Below, one piece after another: positions 23,043 to 33,939 of a stretch of 64,000 bases of DNA. The DNA lies in assembly GCA_019914995.1 (NCBI GenBank), contig CM034126.1, forward strand, positions 997,001-1,061,000. Direction: 5' to 3'. Made by a program: the position numbers and the translations under genes. Position 1 is the stretch's first letter, and every line of letters starts with the position of its first letter. The notes below the pieces were generated by a model. It was given only the letters and a program-made list of their open reading frames with translations, ran no database searches and was not told the origin of the DNA. This DNA comes from Acanthochlamys bracteata (taxonomy: Eukaryota; Streptophyta; Magnoliopsida; Pandanales; Velloziaceae).

Positions 23043-23563
23043 CACCTATTTTTTTAAAAGTTTGATAGTCAGCTTGTTTACTGACATTAGAAGGAGACTA
23101 ACCTTCCTTTTGAGTTGTTTGGGTTTGTAAGTCTTTAGCTTTTCCCGTTTGACATGGGATCTCGAGCTTCACATTATAGAAACCATGGAGCTTTTTGCTG
23201 GAATGCCATAGCATGTAGAAATCAGTAGTGTTTTAGATTATTGAAGCACGAGTCTGCTCAGCTTCTGCCGCAGAAGAAGCAAATATGACATTCTTATCAT
23301 CCATCAACACTAGTAGAAAGATATGATTTCAATGAGTTACATGTGTATTATTTGAACATTGTGAATTTATGAGTCAAAGGATTTCCTTTGGGAAGGGAAT
23401 CTCATACTAAGATAAGTTGGTCTCTTTGACTTTCTTTTGAAGCAATAGAAGACCTTTTCGCTTCCAGGGTTTGAATTCATTCAAAGAACTCTTCGGATTC
23501 TTCTGTTCATTCTCTCCATCGTAAATAAGAGCAGAGCACTCAAAAGCATTTCCTGGATACACA

Positions 23564-24183
23564 ATGGGGAGTCCTATTACATTTGACAACAAAGATGATG
23601 ACAGTGATAAGAATGCAGTGAAAATGATTGTTACCGAGGATGACGGTGTAAGAGGACATTGTCACTATGTTGTTCGTGAGGAGGATAGTAGCAGCAATGG
23701 TGATGGTACCGTAAATGGAGATGCTTGCTTTGAGATTGATACAGTAAGTTTGACTCACAAATTACAGTTCGATGAATCTGATGAGGTAGCTGTAACAGCT
23801 TATACTGGACATGTAAGTGGGTAGTTGTTGTTTTTTGAGCACTTCTCTTGAAATTTTGTAAGTTGTAGTTTACTTGTTTTGGTTGTTTGGATCTTTAGGT
23901 TGTGCTGAGAGATTTTCCGCATCCCGGGTTTCTATGTGGAAACTTTCCCTTCCATGAAACATCCCATGAGATTTACTGCATCAAGGTATATATATGTTAC
24001 ATTGCATGTAAAATCTTATAAAATTTAAGTTTGAAAGTTCTGTATATATAGTGGTTCTGAAAGGCATTGATGCTTATGCCTTTTTTATACTGTAATGTTT
24101 TGCAGTGCTACTGCTTCATTTGTGGAGTACCTGCTCCTTGCAGTACATTGAATGGAGTTTCTGAACATTGCCATCAACGATAA
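23564..24183 (+). CDS. RIN13: RIN13-like small protein (second tandem copy)
   Basis: Exons 23564-23812, 23899-23985 and 24106-24183 join with GT-AG borders in phase 0 to an unbroken 137-residue frame. The N-terminal 83 residues are acidic and polar, starting MGSPITFDN. Exon 2 gives VVLRDFPHPGFLCGNFPF and HEIYCIK. Exon 3 gives CYCFICGVPAPC and ends EHCHQR. The Cys/His spacing (C, then H-x3-C, CYC-x2-C, APC, HCH) suggests a metal-binding fold. It is far shorter than full-length RIN13 (about 430 residues as I recall), so it is either a small paralogue or the 3' remainder of a longer gene whose 5' exons decayed. It follows the decayed copy at 21.4-23.0 kb in the same orientation, a tandem duplication. 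Confidence 0.68.
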
Positions 24184-24704
24184 CCAGATAACTTTCAGTT
24201 TTACTTGAAGATATTACTCCAAATTGATGTATTTTTTGTGCTCGAGATGCCAAAAAAACTTTAAATGATAAGTAAAGAAAGGTGTAGTAGCAATTACAAA
24301 TACTTGTATAGTTTTTGCATATTTAAATAAAGAAACTTGTTTATGTCATTTTCAAATCATTTTCTTCTTCTCAGTAAACGAACAAACTCGTTCAACAATC
24401 TTCTTTTCTCATAATTAAATTACTGTTAAGATGACTCATTTCCAGATAATTTATTGATCATCTGCCATGAGAAGAAATCTGATTAACTAACATATGTATA
24501 GTTTCTTGAAGCAAGTCAACAACCTCAACAAAATCTTGCCAGCAACAGCTTCTCATGAATCTTTAAATGATTCAACAATTAAACATGTTAAAACCATTCC
24601 CCTCCCTTCCAGTAATAACAGAAACAACAATGCAATTCATGAATAGGTAGCTAGCGATTGTTATGCTGCTGGAGTTCTCTGCAACTTTAACTTCAGAGGA
24701 AAAA

Positions 24705-25777
24705 ATGGGAGAGAAATTAGTTGCTGCTGAGAAGAAAGATAATGAAGAAGTTGAGATCATTACTGCAGTTTACAAACTCAATCTTCACTGCAAGGAATGC
24801 GTTTACGTAATCAGGAAATATCTCGGTAGATCTCCCGGTGAGCTTCTTAAAAACTTCCATTAATCGTGGATAAGATATTTCTTTGAATACTAAAATTCGT
24901 AATATTAACATTTGTAGGAGTCCACAAGGTTGACATCGAAGTAGACACAGGAAAGATTACAGTGATCGGCGAATTCGATCCGATCAAGATGCACGAAAAA
25001 ATCGAAAAGAAAACAAAGAAGAAAGTCGAATGGATCGCGCCGAACCCTTCAAAGAAAGAAGAGATAAAAATCGAAGAAAATCATAACAAGAAACAAGTAA
25101 GCCGAGCCGAGACTACGAATACTATCACTGATATGCGTACAAGCTTCAATAACTTCTTTTTAACACTTGCTTGCATTCATAGGAGGTGATCAGGACAGTA
25201 GTAGTGAAAGTTCAGATGCATTGTGCAAACTGCGAGAACGATTTGAAGTGGAAAATACTGAAACTAAATGGCAAGTAGTTAAGTTGAAATTCAGGAAACT
25301 AGCTGCAGCCTGCAATGAATTGAAATTATGAAGGAATTCCTTTCAGTACAGTTTATTGATTTTAAAGTTTTTGAAACCCTTATTGAATGTGTAGGTGTTC
25401 AAAGTGTTAGAATGAACCGAGGAGCGGGAACTTGTACTGTTGTTGGAACCATGGAGGAAGATGAACTGATTGAACACATCAGAGATAAACTTCACAAACA
25501 TGGAGAGATTATTAAAGTTGAAAAAGAGAACGAAGAAGAAAAGGTAGAAAAGGTAAAGATTGGAGAAGAGAAAAATTTTAAGAAAGAAAGAGTTGAAGTT
25601 GATCTTGTGAAGAAAAGGAATGAAGAAGAGATCAAGACCGGTTATCATAATCAACATTATAGTAATAATAATCCTTATAGCCATAGCAATGTAGTTTTTG
25701 TTCCTTACTTCATATATTGTAATCATGCACCTCAGTGGTTCAGTGATGAGAACCCAAATTCTTGTTCTGTTCTATAA
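24705..25777 (+). CDS. HIPP: heavy metal-associated isoprenylated plant protein (HIPP), two HMA domains
   Basis: Exons 24705-24837, 24918-25096, 25183-25270 and 25395-25777 give 260 residues. The first HMA domain has LNLHCKEC with the metal-binding CxxC at C29/C32; the second has VQMHCANC with CxxC at C118/C121. A Lys/Glu-rich linker and long charged C-terminal region follow, then an Asn/Tyr-rich stretch and the tail CSVL, a CaaX box whose final Leu favours geranylgeranylation. HIPPs are plant-specific proteins that bind metals such as Cu, Zn or Cd and act in metal handling and stress responses at membranes or nucleus. Introns 1 and 2 are GT-AG; intron 3 appears to be GC-AG (AATG|GCAAGT ... 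GTAG|GTGTT). ATG 24705 (MGEK) is preferred over 24663, which adds 14 residues atypical of HIPPs. Confidence 0.9.
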
Positions 25778-26164
25778 AATTTAATTACTTAGTCCAACAA
25801 ATGATGCTTACATGCTTTGATTATTTGATATCAATTGATTGAGAAGTCATTACATTACAATCATAGAATTCATCCTTGCAATTTCAGCTCAGTCTTCTTT
25901 TTTCAAGAAACCACAAATGTAATTCTGCTTTCCATGAACATTAAAGGATTGTTCTCACATTGAACACCACCATCTGAATCGACCCAAATTTCCAACACAT
26001 TGTAAATCAAAACCAAATGATTCAAGAAAATTAATTTTGCATTAAACAAACTAGATTGAATTTACAACACAAAACACTTCTGACACGAAATATAGGAGGT
26101 ATTACTTTTACAGAAGGCTTCATCAGTAGTATAAAAACCATACAAACATACGAATACTAGTAAT

Positions 26165-26782
26165 TTACATATACCTTTCACCCGTATTGGGATAGTTATA
26201 ATTGTTATTATAGTTGTTAGATGGCGGCACCGAACCATACTGAGCTTCTGCAACTCCTGCGGGACGCGCCGGCGGCGCAATCGTTGTTCCTGCAGCTCCA
26301 ACGGGGTGGGGCCTGGTTGGGTCACGGTGAAGAGGAACACTTGTGGTAGTCCCACCATAGCCAGTGCTGGTATGGTGACCAGTGCCTGCACCGCCGTAGC
26401 CAGCTGGAGCATTACCAAGGGCCCCTGTACCGCCGTAGCCAGTGGTAGCAGGGTGACCGCCGGTAGTGGCGCCGTAGCCGGTTGTAGTAGCGTTCTGGTG
26501 GGTCCCGGGAGCGCCATAGCCGGCTGTAGTAGCATTGTGGTGATGCCCAGCAGCGCCGTAGCCGGTAGCAGCAGTAGCGGTCGCGGAGCCCATACGGTGT
26601 TGCGCCCTCTCGCTGTGCTTTGCCGCCTTGGCTTCCGCTTCTTTCGCCTTATAGTTTTCGTGCGCCATGTCTTTTTCGACCTTGCTCGTTGTCTGGGACT
26701 TCGCAGATTTTTCCTCCGCCTTCGCTCCGCAAACTCTCACCTTCTCCTTTGCGGAGCTCACCATGTCTTTAACCGCCTGCAT
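26165..26782 (-). CDS. late embryogenesis abundant protein, group 1 (LEA_1 / D-113 type)
   Basis: A single exon of 205 residues. The N-terminal ~70 residues start MQAVKDMVSSAKEKV and continue with AKAEEKSAKSQ and a Lys/Glu/Ala-rich helix-prone segment (KEAEAKAAKHSERA), the LEA_1 signature. The rest is a low-complexity Gly/Thr/His region with repeated TGYGA, AGYGA and TGYGG units, ending in Asn/Tyr-rich sequence. Group 1 LEAs are hydrophilic, largely disordered proteins that protect membranes and proteins in drying seeds and stressed tissue, usually under abscisic acid control. ATG 26782 is the first Met in this frame; the longer upstream open frame has no support. A 185-codon frame on plus (26306-26863) is a shadow of the repeats. 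It converges with HIPP and lies 333 bases downstream of the allantoin-synthase stop. Confidence 0.92.
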   Translation of the reverse strand: MQAVKDMVSSAKEKVRVCGAKAEEKSAKSQTTSKVEKDMAHENYKAKEAEAKAAKHSERAQHRMGSATATAATGYGAAGHHHNATTAGYGAPGTHQNATTTGYGATTGGHPATTGYGGTGALGNAPAGYGGAGTGHHTSTGYGGTTTSVPLHRDPTRPHPVGAAGTTIAPPARPAGVAEAQYGSVPPSNNYNNNYNYPNTGERYM

Positions 26783-26897
26783 CTTTCCTTCCTTGCTTTC
26801 TTCAAAAACCAACACTCGCTCTTCTGTTTTTGTTGTTTTCACGAAAACGAAATCTTTTTCTAGTTGCAATATATTTCTTCGAATCATGATGACCATG

Positions 26898-26903
26898 TTT
26901 ATA
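26898..26903 (-). promoter_or_regulatory. TATA box of the LEA gene
   Basis: TATAAA on minus about 118 bases upstream of the LEA start codon. Confidence 0.6.
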
Positions 26904-26949
26904 GAGAACGAAGACGAATTGTGCACGCGCCACGACATATGTTAGGTTT

Positions 26950-26957
26950 GCCACGTA
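26950..26957 (-). promoter_or_regulatory. ABRE (abscisic acid response element)
   Basis: TACGTGGC on minus, a perfect match to the PyACGTGGC element bound by ABF/AREB bZIP factors, about 170 bases upstream of the LEA start and about 50 bases upstream of its TATA box. Confidence 0.7.
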
Positions 26958-27026
26958 GAATGCAACGTGTGCTACAATACCTCGGACAATAAAAGTATTC
27001 ATGTTTAGGGACTTGCGAGAAAAAGG

Positions 27027-27033
27027 GACACGT
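27027..27033 (-). promoter_or_regulatory. second ABRE (ACGTGTC)
   Basis: ACGTGTC on minus about 245 bases upstream of the LEA ATG. Another ACGT core (ACGTGT on plus, 26965-26970) lies between the two ABREs. Paired ABREs commonly give a strong abscisic acid response. Confidence 0.6.
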
Positions 27034-27115
27034 TTTGTTCCTTGTTTAACACTTGCAAGAAAAGTGTACAGCAGTCTTCAGTCCTTATTTTTACATTTGA
27101 TGATTTGTTTGTTCT

Positions 27116-30028
27116 TTAACTCCCACGATAGCTGCTGATTGAGAACGGAGAGAGAAGCAAAGGGACATGAAAATGTTCGAGTTGCTGATTCTCCCTTATC
27201 TGAAACACAATGCTGACGAAAGGGTAGAAACCTGAAGGGTTGTACCTCCCTGTGTTGAAGCTTATTCGGTAGAAGCCAGGCGTTATTCGATCAACTATGC
27301 TCATCAGAGCACCGCAGCGGCCATCATTATCTGTGACTGACGACCCTTGAAATATCCATTGATTAGAGTCTTGCATTCTGAAGGACGGATATGGTTGTGA
27401 ACCCTTCCACATCTCGAGCTGTACCTCGATGCCTGAGGCAGGGCCTCCTCGGGAGACATCTAGCACATGAGTCGTGATGGGCGGTCGAGATCGATAGTTG
27501 CTACCTGAAATTGGTCCGGATTTATTTGTAGATGATCCAACAATAGCTGTGAGATGTGCGCCAATAATTCCTAAGCGATCTTTTACATGTTTGAAAGTGA
27601 AAGACATCAGGAAATGAGTCAAAGATGTGAATGTAAAACAAAATCCTATTTTGCTAATGTCAAATAAAGTTTTCAATAACCTGCCTTAAAAATTGAATGA
27701 GAAGGCCTACACCTTTATATTTTAACTTGCACATATACGATTCACAGACTGACCTATATCTGTGCTACAGAGTTACCGGAGGAACTATCTTGTTTGCAAA
27801 TTGAAACAACACCTAACAAAATAATTTAAAAAGGGTAGATTTTAGGTGACTGAAGCTTGCTGCTAAACTAGTTCTAAGTCCATAGACCAACCCCACTTGT
27901 ATGTGAATCTAAGGGGAAACAACTGCGTATTAAATTCCAGGGTGGGTCACATGCTAAGACGAATAAAGTTCCGTACTGATGTAGCTGGTAAGTTTGTAGA
28001 AAGGTATAAACTGAAATAATGGTAACATATTGGCAGACTAGAACAGGTTATAGCACAGTCTAAAGGCATCTTTTCCTTAATACCTTCTGTTCTATTTGGA
28101 GAGTTAGAAGGATCCTGCATCATTTCTGAGGGTGTTCTGGCTTCTGCCTCAAATAGCTTTTGAAGGCGCAACTCTATGATTTTCATCTCCTCTTGAGCTG
28201 CAATCTCAAGTTCAACGGTATGCCGATTTTGGTAGCGTTTCTGAACAAGTTAATGTCAGTACAGAAATCAACAAAATAGTTCTATACATGAAAGTAGATA
28301 AAGCATGACCTACAACTACGCGCTTCAGCACGACAGGAGCAAATATGACGCGGTCTTTTCCAGCATATGGGAAAAGTGTGGGCAAACAAATTGCTATGGA
28401 TGGTGAAGTTTGTCGACTTGTGAGCACAAATAAATGAAGCTCAGAAAGTAAACTAAGCTCGTTACAAATCATTGAAGAGGAGATTGACAGTAAAAAATCT
28501 CCTTATATATACAAAAAGGAAACGGATATGAAGGATTTGCAGTTTTTAATGTCTGACTAAAAGCACTGGAAGTTTCATGCTCCATAAATAAAGACAAGGA
28601 CATGAAATGCATCTTAGTTCTAATATATCTACTAAAAAGCTGCCAGGCTATACACCATTTTTTATTGAAAGCCTATCTTACAGGAAGGTCTAACTATGAT
28701 CAGGAACATGCATAGAATCATAACTAAATTATCACAATTGCAGGCTTACTGAACTGGTGACTGAAAAATAGGGTAAAACAGAAACATGCCTGAAATACAG
28801 AATAGTTTATTAATCCTACTAGGTTCATTCGTGTCTATGTTAGTTTCCCAGCACTCTGTAAAGAGTTATCACTATGATTGACAGGAAATAAATCTAACAT
28901 ATCAGAAAATGAACATTCTCTGAAGTACTTAAAAAAAAAAGATTTTACATGATAAAACCCGTGAAAGCCAGTAAGAATAGCAGCCGAGGAAAAAATATAC
29001 GGAATAAATCTGTTCCAGACCTTGAGTTCAGCTAGAATTTCATGGGTGCTCCGCCCAGATGCACATATGATGAATATGAACCCAAATTTCTCTTTATACT
29101 TGCCATTCCACTCCAGAAGTTCCTACAACAAAACACTAATGATGTCAACTTTAGTTAAAATGTTCACTCAAGCTTAAAGGAAAGCACATATAGCAAGATC
29201 CTATCAGCCATATTATTTTTGCAAGTGGCTCTTGAATATCTAAAAACTGCATAAGGTACTAGCAATGTTGATATAGCACAAAACTGGATCTTAAAATTGA
29301 ATTAGTAGTTGGAAGCAGCAACTAACAAATCAACCATACAAACACAATATGGCCTGTAAAACCACTATCTTCCAAAGTTGGATGTGCCCAAAGTGAATTA
29401 TTGATCTAAATGAAATGACCAAACTTGGGTTGTATCAAACCACATAGCAAGAGTAAATACTACGTCCATGCGTCCATGATTAGCTTGCTTGATCTTCAAA
29501 CCATGCGGGAAGAGACTACTCCTTGCGAGCTACTTAAAATCAAACAATTAACTTGAAATGTTACTAAATTGACGCCTTACGAAGATCACCTGCATTGTGG
29601 AATCAGTGGCAGAAGCCATGGCAGCTGACTGCTCTTCTCTGCTCCACCTGAACCAACAATCCACCAAATTCAACAAAATTTCATCGCAAAATAAACAAAG
29701 AATGAATCTATGAATCCCGATTACACAAATCACTAACTGAGAGATAGGCTTGGAACTTGCTCCAATCTCCGGATGCGCTGCGAACGATTCCAGCCACCCG
29801 TTGACATCTACCTGTTCATAATCCATCAAAATTTAATCAGCAAAATTATATAAATAGAGACGGAAAATAGAGAGGTAAAGGAGAGACCTTGTTAAACCAG
29901 ATATCGCGTGCTGCCTCGATAGCAGCGGAGAGATCAGAGAACGGAGCAGTGGCGGACATTTCACGGGCAAAGCGGTGACTGCCGGAGCAGTTGAGGAAGT
30001 CGGAGTCCGACCAACTTCGGCGATCCAT
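27116..30028 (-). CDS. TTL: S-allantoin synthase (transthyretin-like protein), OHCU decarboxylase plus HIU hydrolase
   Basis: A bifunctional purine-catabolism enzyme turning 5-hydroxyisourate, the urate oxidase product, into S-allantoin. Exons: 29888-30028, 29738-29811, 29590-29647, 29021-29122, 28084-28240 and 27116-27579, summing to 996 bases (331 residues, close to Arabidopsis TTL). The N-terminal OHCU decarboxylase domain has the catalytic His in AAHPEIG (H60) and FGFIFIICASGRS. After a linker, the transthyretin-like hydrolase domain has PPITTHVLDVSRGGPA, SVTDNDGR, GFYRISFNTGRY and the C-terminal signature YRGS. RLGIIGAHL (179-187) fits the internal peroxisomal signal RLx5HL and starts two codons into exon 6. 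The exon 6 acceptor AAAAG|ATCGC is inferred from frame and family. The gene looks intact. Confidence 0.94.
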
Positions 30029-31080
30029 TCAAATAAACTTCTGCTGCCGCTGGTCGCAATTATAATCTCACTCAATCAATCAACAGCCTCACAGAATCTA
30101 ACGAAGAAGTTGGAGTTCAAAACTTTGATGGGCTATTCACTGGGCCTTAGACAAAAACGGCCATGGATATTTTACCTATTTCGTTGTTGTGAACGACACT
30201 AGCTTGATAAAACCTCACCGCGACTAGTGCGTTGTTTCTTTCTTCCGAACATAAACGAAAACCAGAAATAGTTGAATGAATACAGAAATTTTGTCACGGT
30301 TTCTTTTTGTTCAATTCAGTTTTTGTGTGGAAAATTTGGAAAGTTTTCATCATGAATTCATCACAGAAAGGAAGCATCAGTTCTACTGATCAGATAGATA
30401 TTGAGTTCGATTGGGATTGCATTTCTCTGAAGATATTTTTTTATTTTTAATTTTATATTTTTTAATATAAATTTTATAAATATTTAAAAAATTTATTTAA
30501 AAATTAAGAAAATATAAAAAAAATTTAAGTAATAATATTTTTTTATGCATATTTTTTTTAAATAAAATAATAAAAATTATTTTTCAAAAAAAAATTTTTA
30601 TTTCATAAAAGTTCTATCTCATAAGCACTCTATAGAATTACACTTCAAATTTTTGGATCAGGAATTATTTGTATTTTATCAAGATGGAAATTTCATATTG
30701 GATTTACTATAACTTCGACATGACTTTATTAGGCAAAAATGTGATAAGGTTTGAGATCACTTAAACTGATACAACTAAGAAACTAAGGTAAGCAATAACA
30801 AAAGTAAAACTAAAAATATTTATATTCAATTCGTTGCCTTCTCATCAGGCCTTACAAACTTACTTATACTCGGCTGCAGTATTATGGCAGCTAAGAGTTT
30901 CTTATTGAACTAAATTAGCTCCCTTAGCAACTAGAGTCCTATTGAACTAAACTAAGCTCATTTAGACTTAAGAAATCCTAACCAAGGCTTGTATAAGTTT
31001 TATTGAATTCAAATTTTTTGTCAAATTTTGAGTTGGCCACATTCTGTGTTTCAATTTCTATGAAACTCATTGAATTCGTC
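30029..31080. other. spacer upstream of the allantoin-synthase gene
   Basis: The first ~300 bases are the likely TTL promoter and leader, without a clear TATA box. An AT-rich MITE-like unit (family C type) lies at about 30425-30640. 30650-31080 has no recognisable content. Confidence 0.45.
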
Positions 31081-31083
31081 TAT

Positions 31084-31377
31084 GGGCGTGTTTCAAACGC
31101 TCGTAGTTCTACTTTTTTCCGTTAAATTTTAAGTTTCGAACAGTTTATATTTTCAATTACATAAAAAATTGAAAACTTCACTTCTCGTGCGAAATTTTAG
31201 TTCTAACTTTCTTATTTGTACACTTTTCAATACAATTATATCTTTCAATTTTAAACATACTTTTAAAAATTATTAAAACACAAATACTAGACTCCACTTT
31301 TATTTTAATTTTTAAGAAACTCTACTTTTTATTTTTTATTTTTACGAAACTCAATTACGAGCATTTCAAACACGTCC
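31084..31377. mobile_element. MITE family B copy
   Basis: Opens GGGCGTGTTTCAAACG and closes ATTTCAAACACGTCC, with TAT on both sides (31081-31083 and 31378-31380). The interior phrase ttttcaatacaattatatctttcaat is shared with 39039-39323, and in inverted form with 54469-54775. Confidence 0.8.
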
Positions 31378-31613
31378 TATAATTCACTTTTAATTTAAAC
31401 TCAGATTCAACTTACTTACTTTTATGGAAGTCACTTTCTTTAAAGTAAAAACATGCCGTAAGTGAGCTACTTGCTTAAGTACTGACCACATTACTCTTAT
31501 CATTTTCATACTTGAGCCTGGAAACCTACGAGCACCACGTGGATCCACTTCCACTTTAATGGAAAGGCCAATACATCCTCTCTGCGCCTAGGCATTCTTC
31601 CATGGCATCCCCA

Positions 31614-32272
31614 ATAAGAGCCCTATTTGGCACTCCGTTTCACTCTATTCAAATTTTTTTATTTTATATTTTTTTAATAAGTTTTTATAATATTTAAAAA
31701 AAATTATTTAAAAAATTAAAAAATATAGAAAATTCTAAATTATAAGTTTATTTATTTTTTGAAATAAAATATTAATTTCTCTATTTTAAAAAATTATATT
31801 CTATATGCACTCTTAAATGGCTCCTAAATTAGCACACAAAATTGACAATTGAAATTTTGTAAAGTCGGATCAATTTATCGTCCGGGTTGACGATTTTCGG
31901 ATCGATCCGAACGATTCGATCCAACTCTGACAATAAATCGTTAATTCGGACGGTTCGATTTGGCTTTGACAATAATGGTTTGAAGAGCTCTATTTGGCAT
32001 TCCCCGTTTCACTCTATTTCAAAATTTTTTATTTTATATCTTTTAATAAATTTTTATAATATTTTAAAAATTTTATTTTAAAAATTAAAAATATACAAAA
32101 TTTTAAATTTTAAATTTATTATTACTTATTTTTATTATTTTTAGATAAAAAAATAAAACTTATTTTTAAAAATAGAACAAAAATATTTTTTATTTAAAAA
32201 AAATTGTATTATATAAGCATTTATAAACGGTCCATAAATTAGCACACAGAATATACAATTGAAATTTTGCTT
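31614..32272. repeat. direct duplication of a MITE-like unit with its flank
   Basis: Unit 1 (about 31614-31864) and unit 2 (about 31983-32272) both begin aagagc(c/t)ctatttggca, pass gtttcactctatt, carry the same AT-rich interior, and end in aaattagcacaca followed by caattgaaattttg. The shared non-MITE flank shows that a segment was duplicated rather than two elements inserting separately. The spacer 31865-31982 is richer in CGATCC and GTTCGA motifs. Confidence 0.8.
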
Positions 32273-33455
32273 CATAGCCATATAAGCTTCATCTATGTTG
32301 AACGAGCATATATGCTCACTTTTGTAAAGTAATTGTACTTGTCTATCCACTAAGTGATGAACATTTAAATTTATTCTCCTCTACGTGAGGATACTAAAAC
32401 CTTCAACTCTATGTACAAGCTATCTATGGGTAAAAGCATGGATGTGTTCTTTTGAATAACAGTAAATTATTAGAAAATAAATTATTATTGATCGTGAGTT
32501 TAGTTTTTTATTTAAAAAAAAATAAATCGGTAGTAATTTATATATTTTTTTATGTAAAAATGAAAAGCAAGTAGATCTTTTAGAAATTGTTGGGTCATTT
32601 CATTAGTTATCTTAATTTTTTTGTATGATCTATATTCTTTAATGAATTACAGAACACTTCCTTTGGCTAAAAAAATAAAGATTTTAGCCATTCTAAAGAA
32701 CATGTTATGTAACTTAAGATTCTAAATTCATCACTGTATTTTAATTCTAATCAAAACAGGGGAAAAAATGACAAACTAATTATTTTTATACAAATTATTC
32801 GTCTTAATTATTATTTAAAATCTCAAAAATGGGAACCTTGAAGCTTTCTAATCACCTTATTTATTTAGGTGTACAAACTTTACTTCAAAAGAATTATATT
32901 CTCTGCTTAAAAAATATGCCAGTGGTACGATTATTCAAACTATAGAGTTGAAAATATGAATTGCGAAAACTTCTTCTCAATATAATGACAAAATTGTGGT
33001 CTAAAAGCTCACAAGAATCGGCCAGAAATTAATAAGAATATATTTTAATTACGTGAAATTGAATTTTATAAAATAAACTTAGAGAAATATTTAAAATATA
33101 TAAAATAAAATTTAAAATAATAATTAAAATATATACATTAAATTTTTATAAAAATAAAGTTATTTTTGTTGATAATGTCAAAACATGTATACTTGTAGTC
33201 CACACAGTTCCACTCCCACATTGCCCGGCAATTCCAATTTGTTTTGAATTGGAAATTCAAACCTTTTAACGTACACAACATTAACTTTCATATCGATTTC
33301 ATCATATATACTAATAATATTTATCTTTTATTAACCAAACGTTTTCAAAGCATTCCCTCTCTTGGAAATTCATAGAAATATAGAAAAGAAATCTCAGAGC
33401 AAATTTGCCGAAAGTCAACTGTTTATTATTTATGTCTGAAGACGAGTTTTACTTA
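32273..33455. other. AT-rich spacer
   Basis: No gene-like frame and no clear repeat ends. 33405-33420 contains agtcaac, a W-box core on minus, but it is too far from a start to assign. Confidence 0.4.
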
Positions 33456-33643
33456 GAATGTGTTTATTTTAAGTTAAATTTATATTGTTAAAAAAAAATT
33501 AAACATAAAATTAATAAAAAATATTTAATAAAAATAAATTTTATATTTATTTCTAATAAAAGTAAATTTTAATATTAAATTTTAAAAAATAATTTTTATA
33601 AAAATAAGTTTGAAAAAGATATTACTGGATTAATAAACAAGCC
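33456..33643. mobile_element. MITE family A copy upstream of the VQ gene
   Basis: Ends GAATGTGTTTAT and TAATAAACAAGCC with TTA on both sides (33453-33455 and 33644-33646). The interior aaaaatatttaataaaaataa matches the other family A copies. It lies about 300 bases upstream of the VQ start codon. Confidence 0.75.
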
Positions 33644-33939
33644 TTACAACAGAAAAGAGTTGCAGTAATTAAGTGAATGATAACGAAGTAAACATGCACC
33701 GGCAGCTAATTAATATTGTTTTACTAATTTTTGTTTTTGCTTATGAAGAAGATCACATTACAAACTCGATAATCTCTTTGATGAGAGTTCACACAAGCTC
33801 CCTTATAGCTTCCGTTCAAGTCAACTCCACCAACTCCATCTCCGCGTTATCTGTTCGATAAATTCCTTCATTCAATTTATTCCTTCTCTTCTCTGAAAAC
33901 CTAACTACGTTTTCCTCTTTTTGATCCCTCTGATCATTC

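Noticed and set aside
26062..26535. 157-codon frame on minus overlapping the LEA gene
   Set aside because: Another frame of the same repeat; the LEA_1 domain fixes the true frame.
26306..26863. 185-codon frame on plus
   Set aside because: A shadow of the Gly/Thr-rich LEA repeat on minus; repetitive Gly/Ser/Ala/Val composition and no domain.
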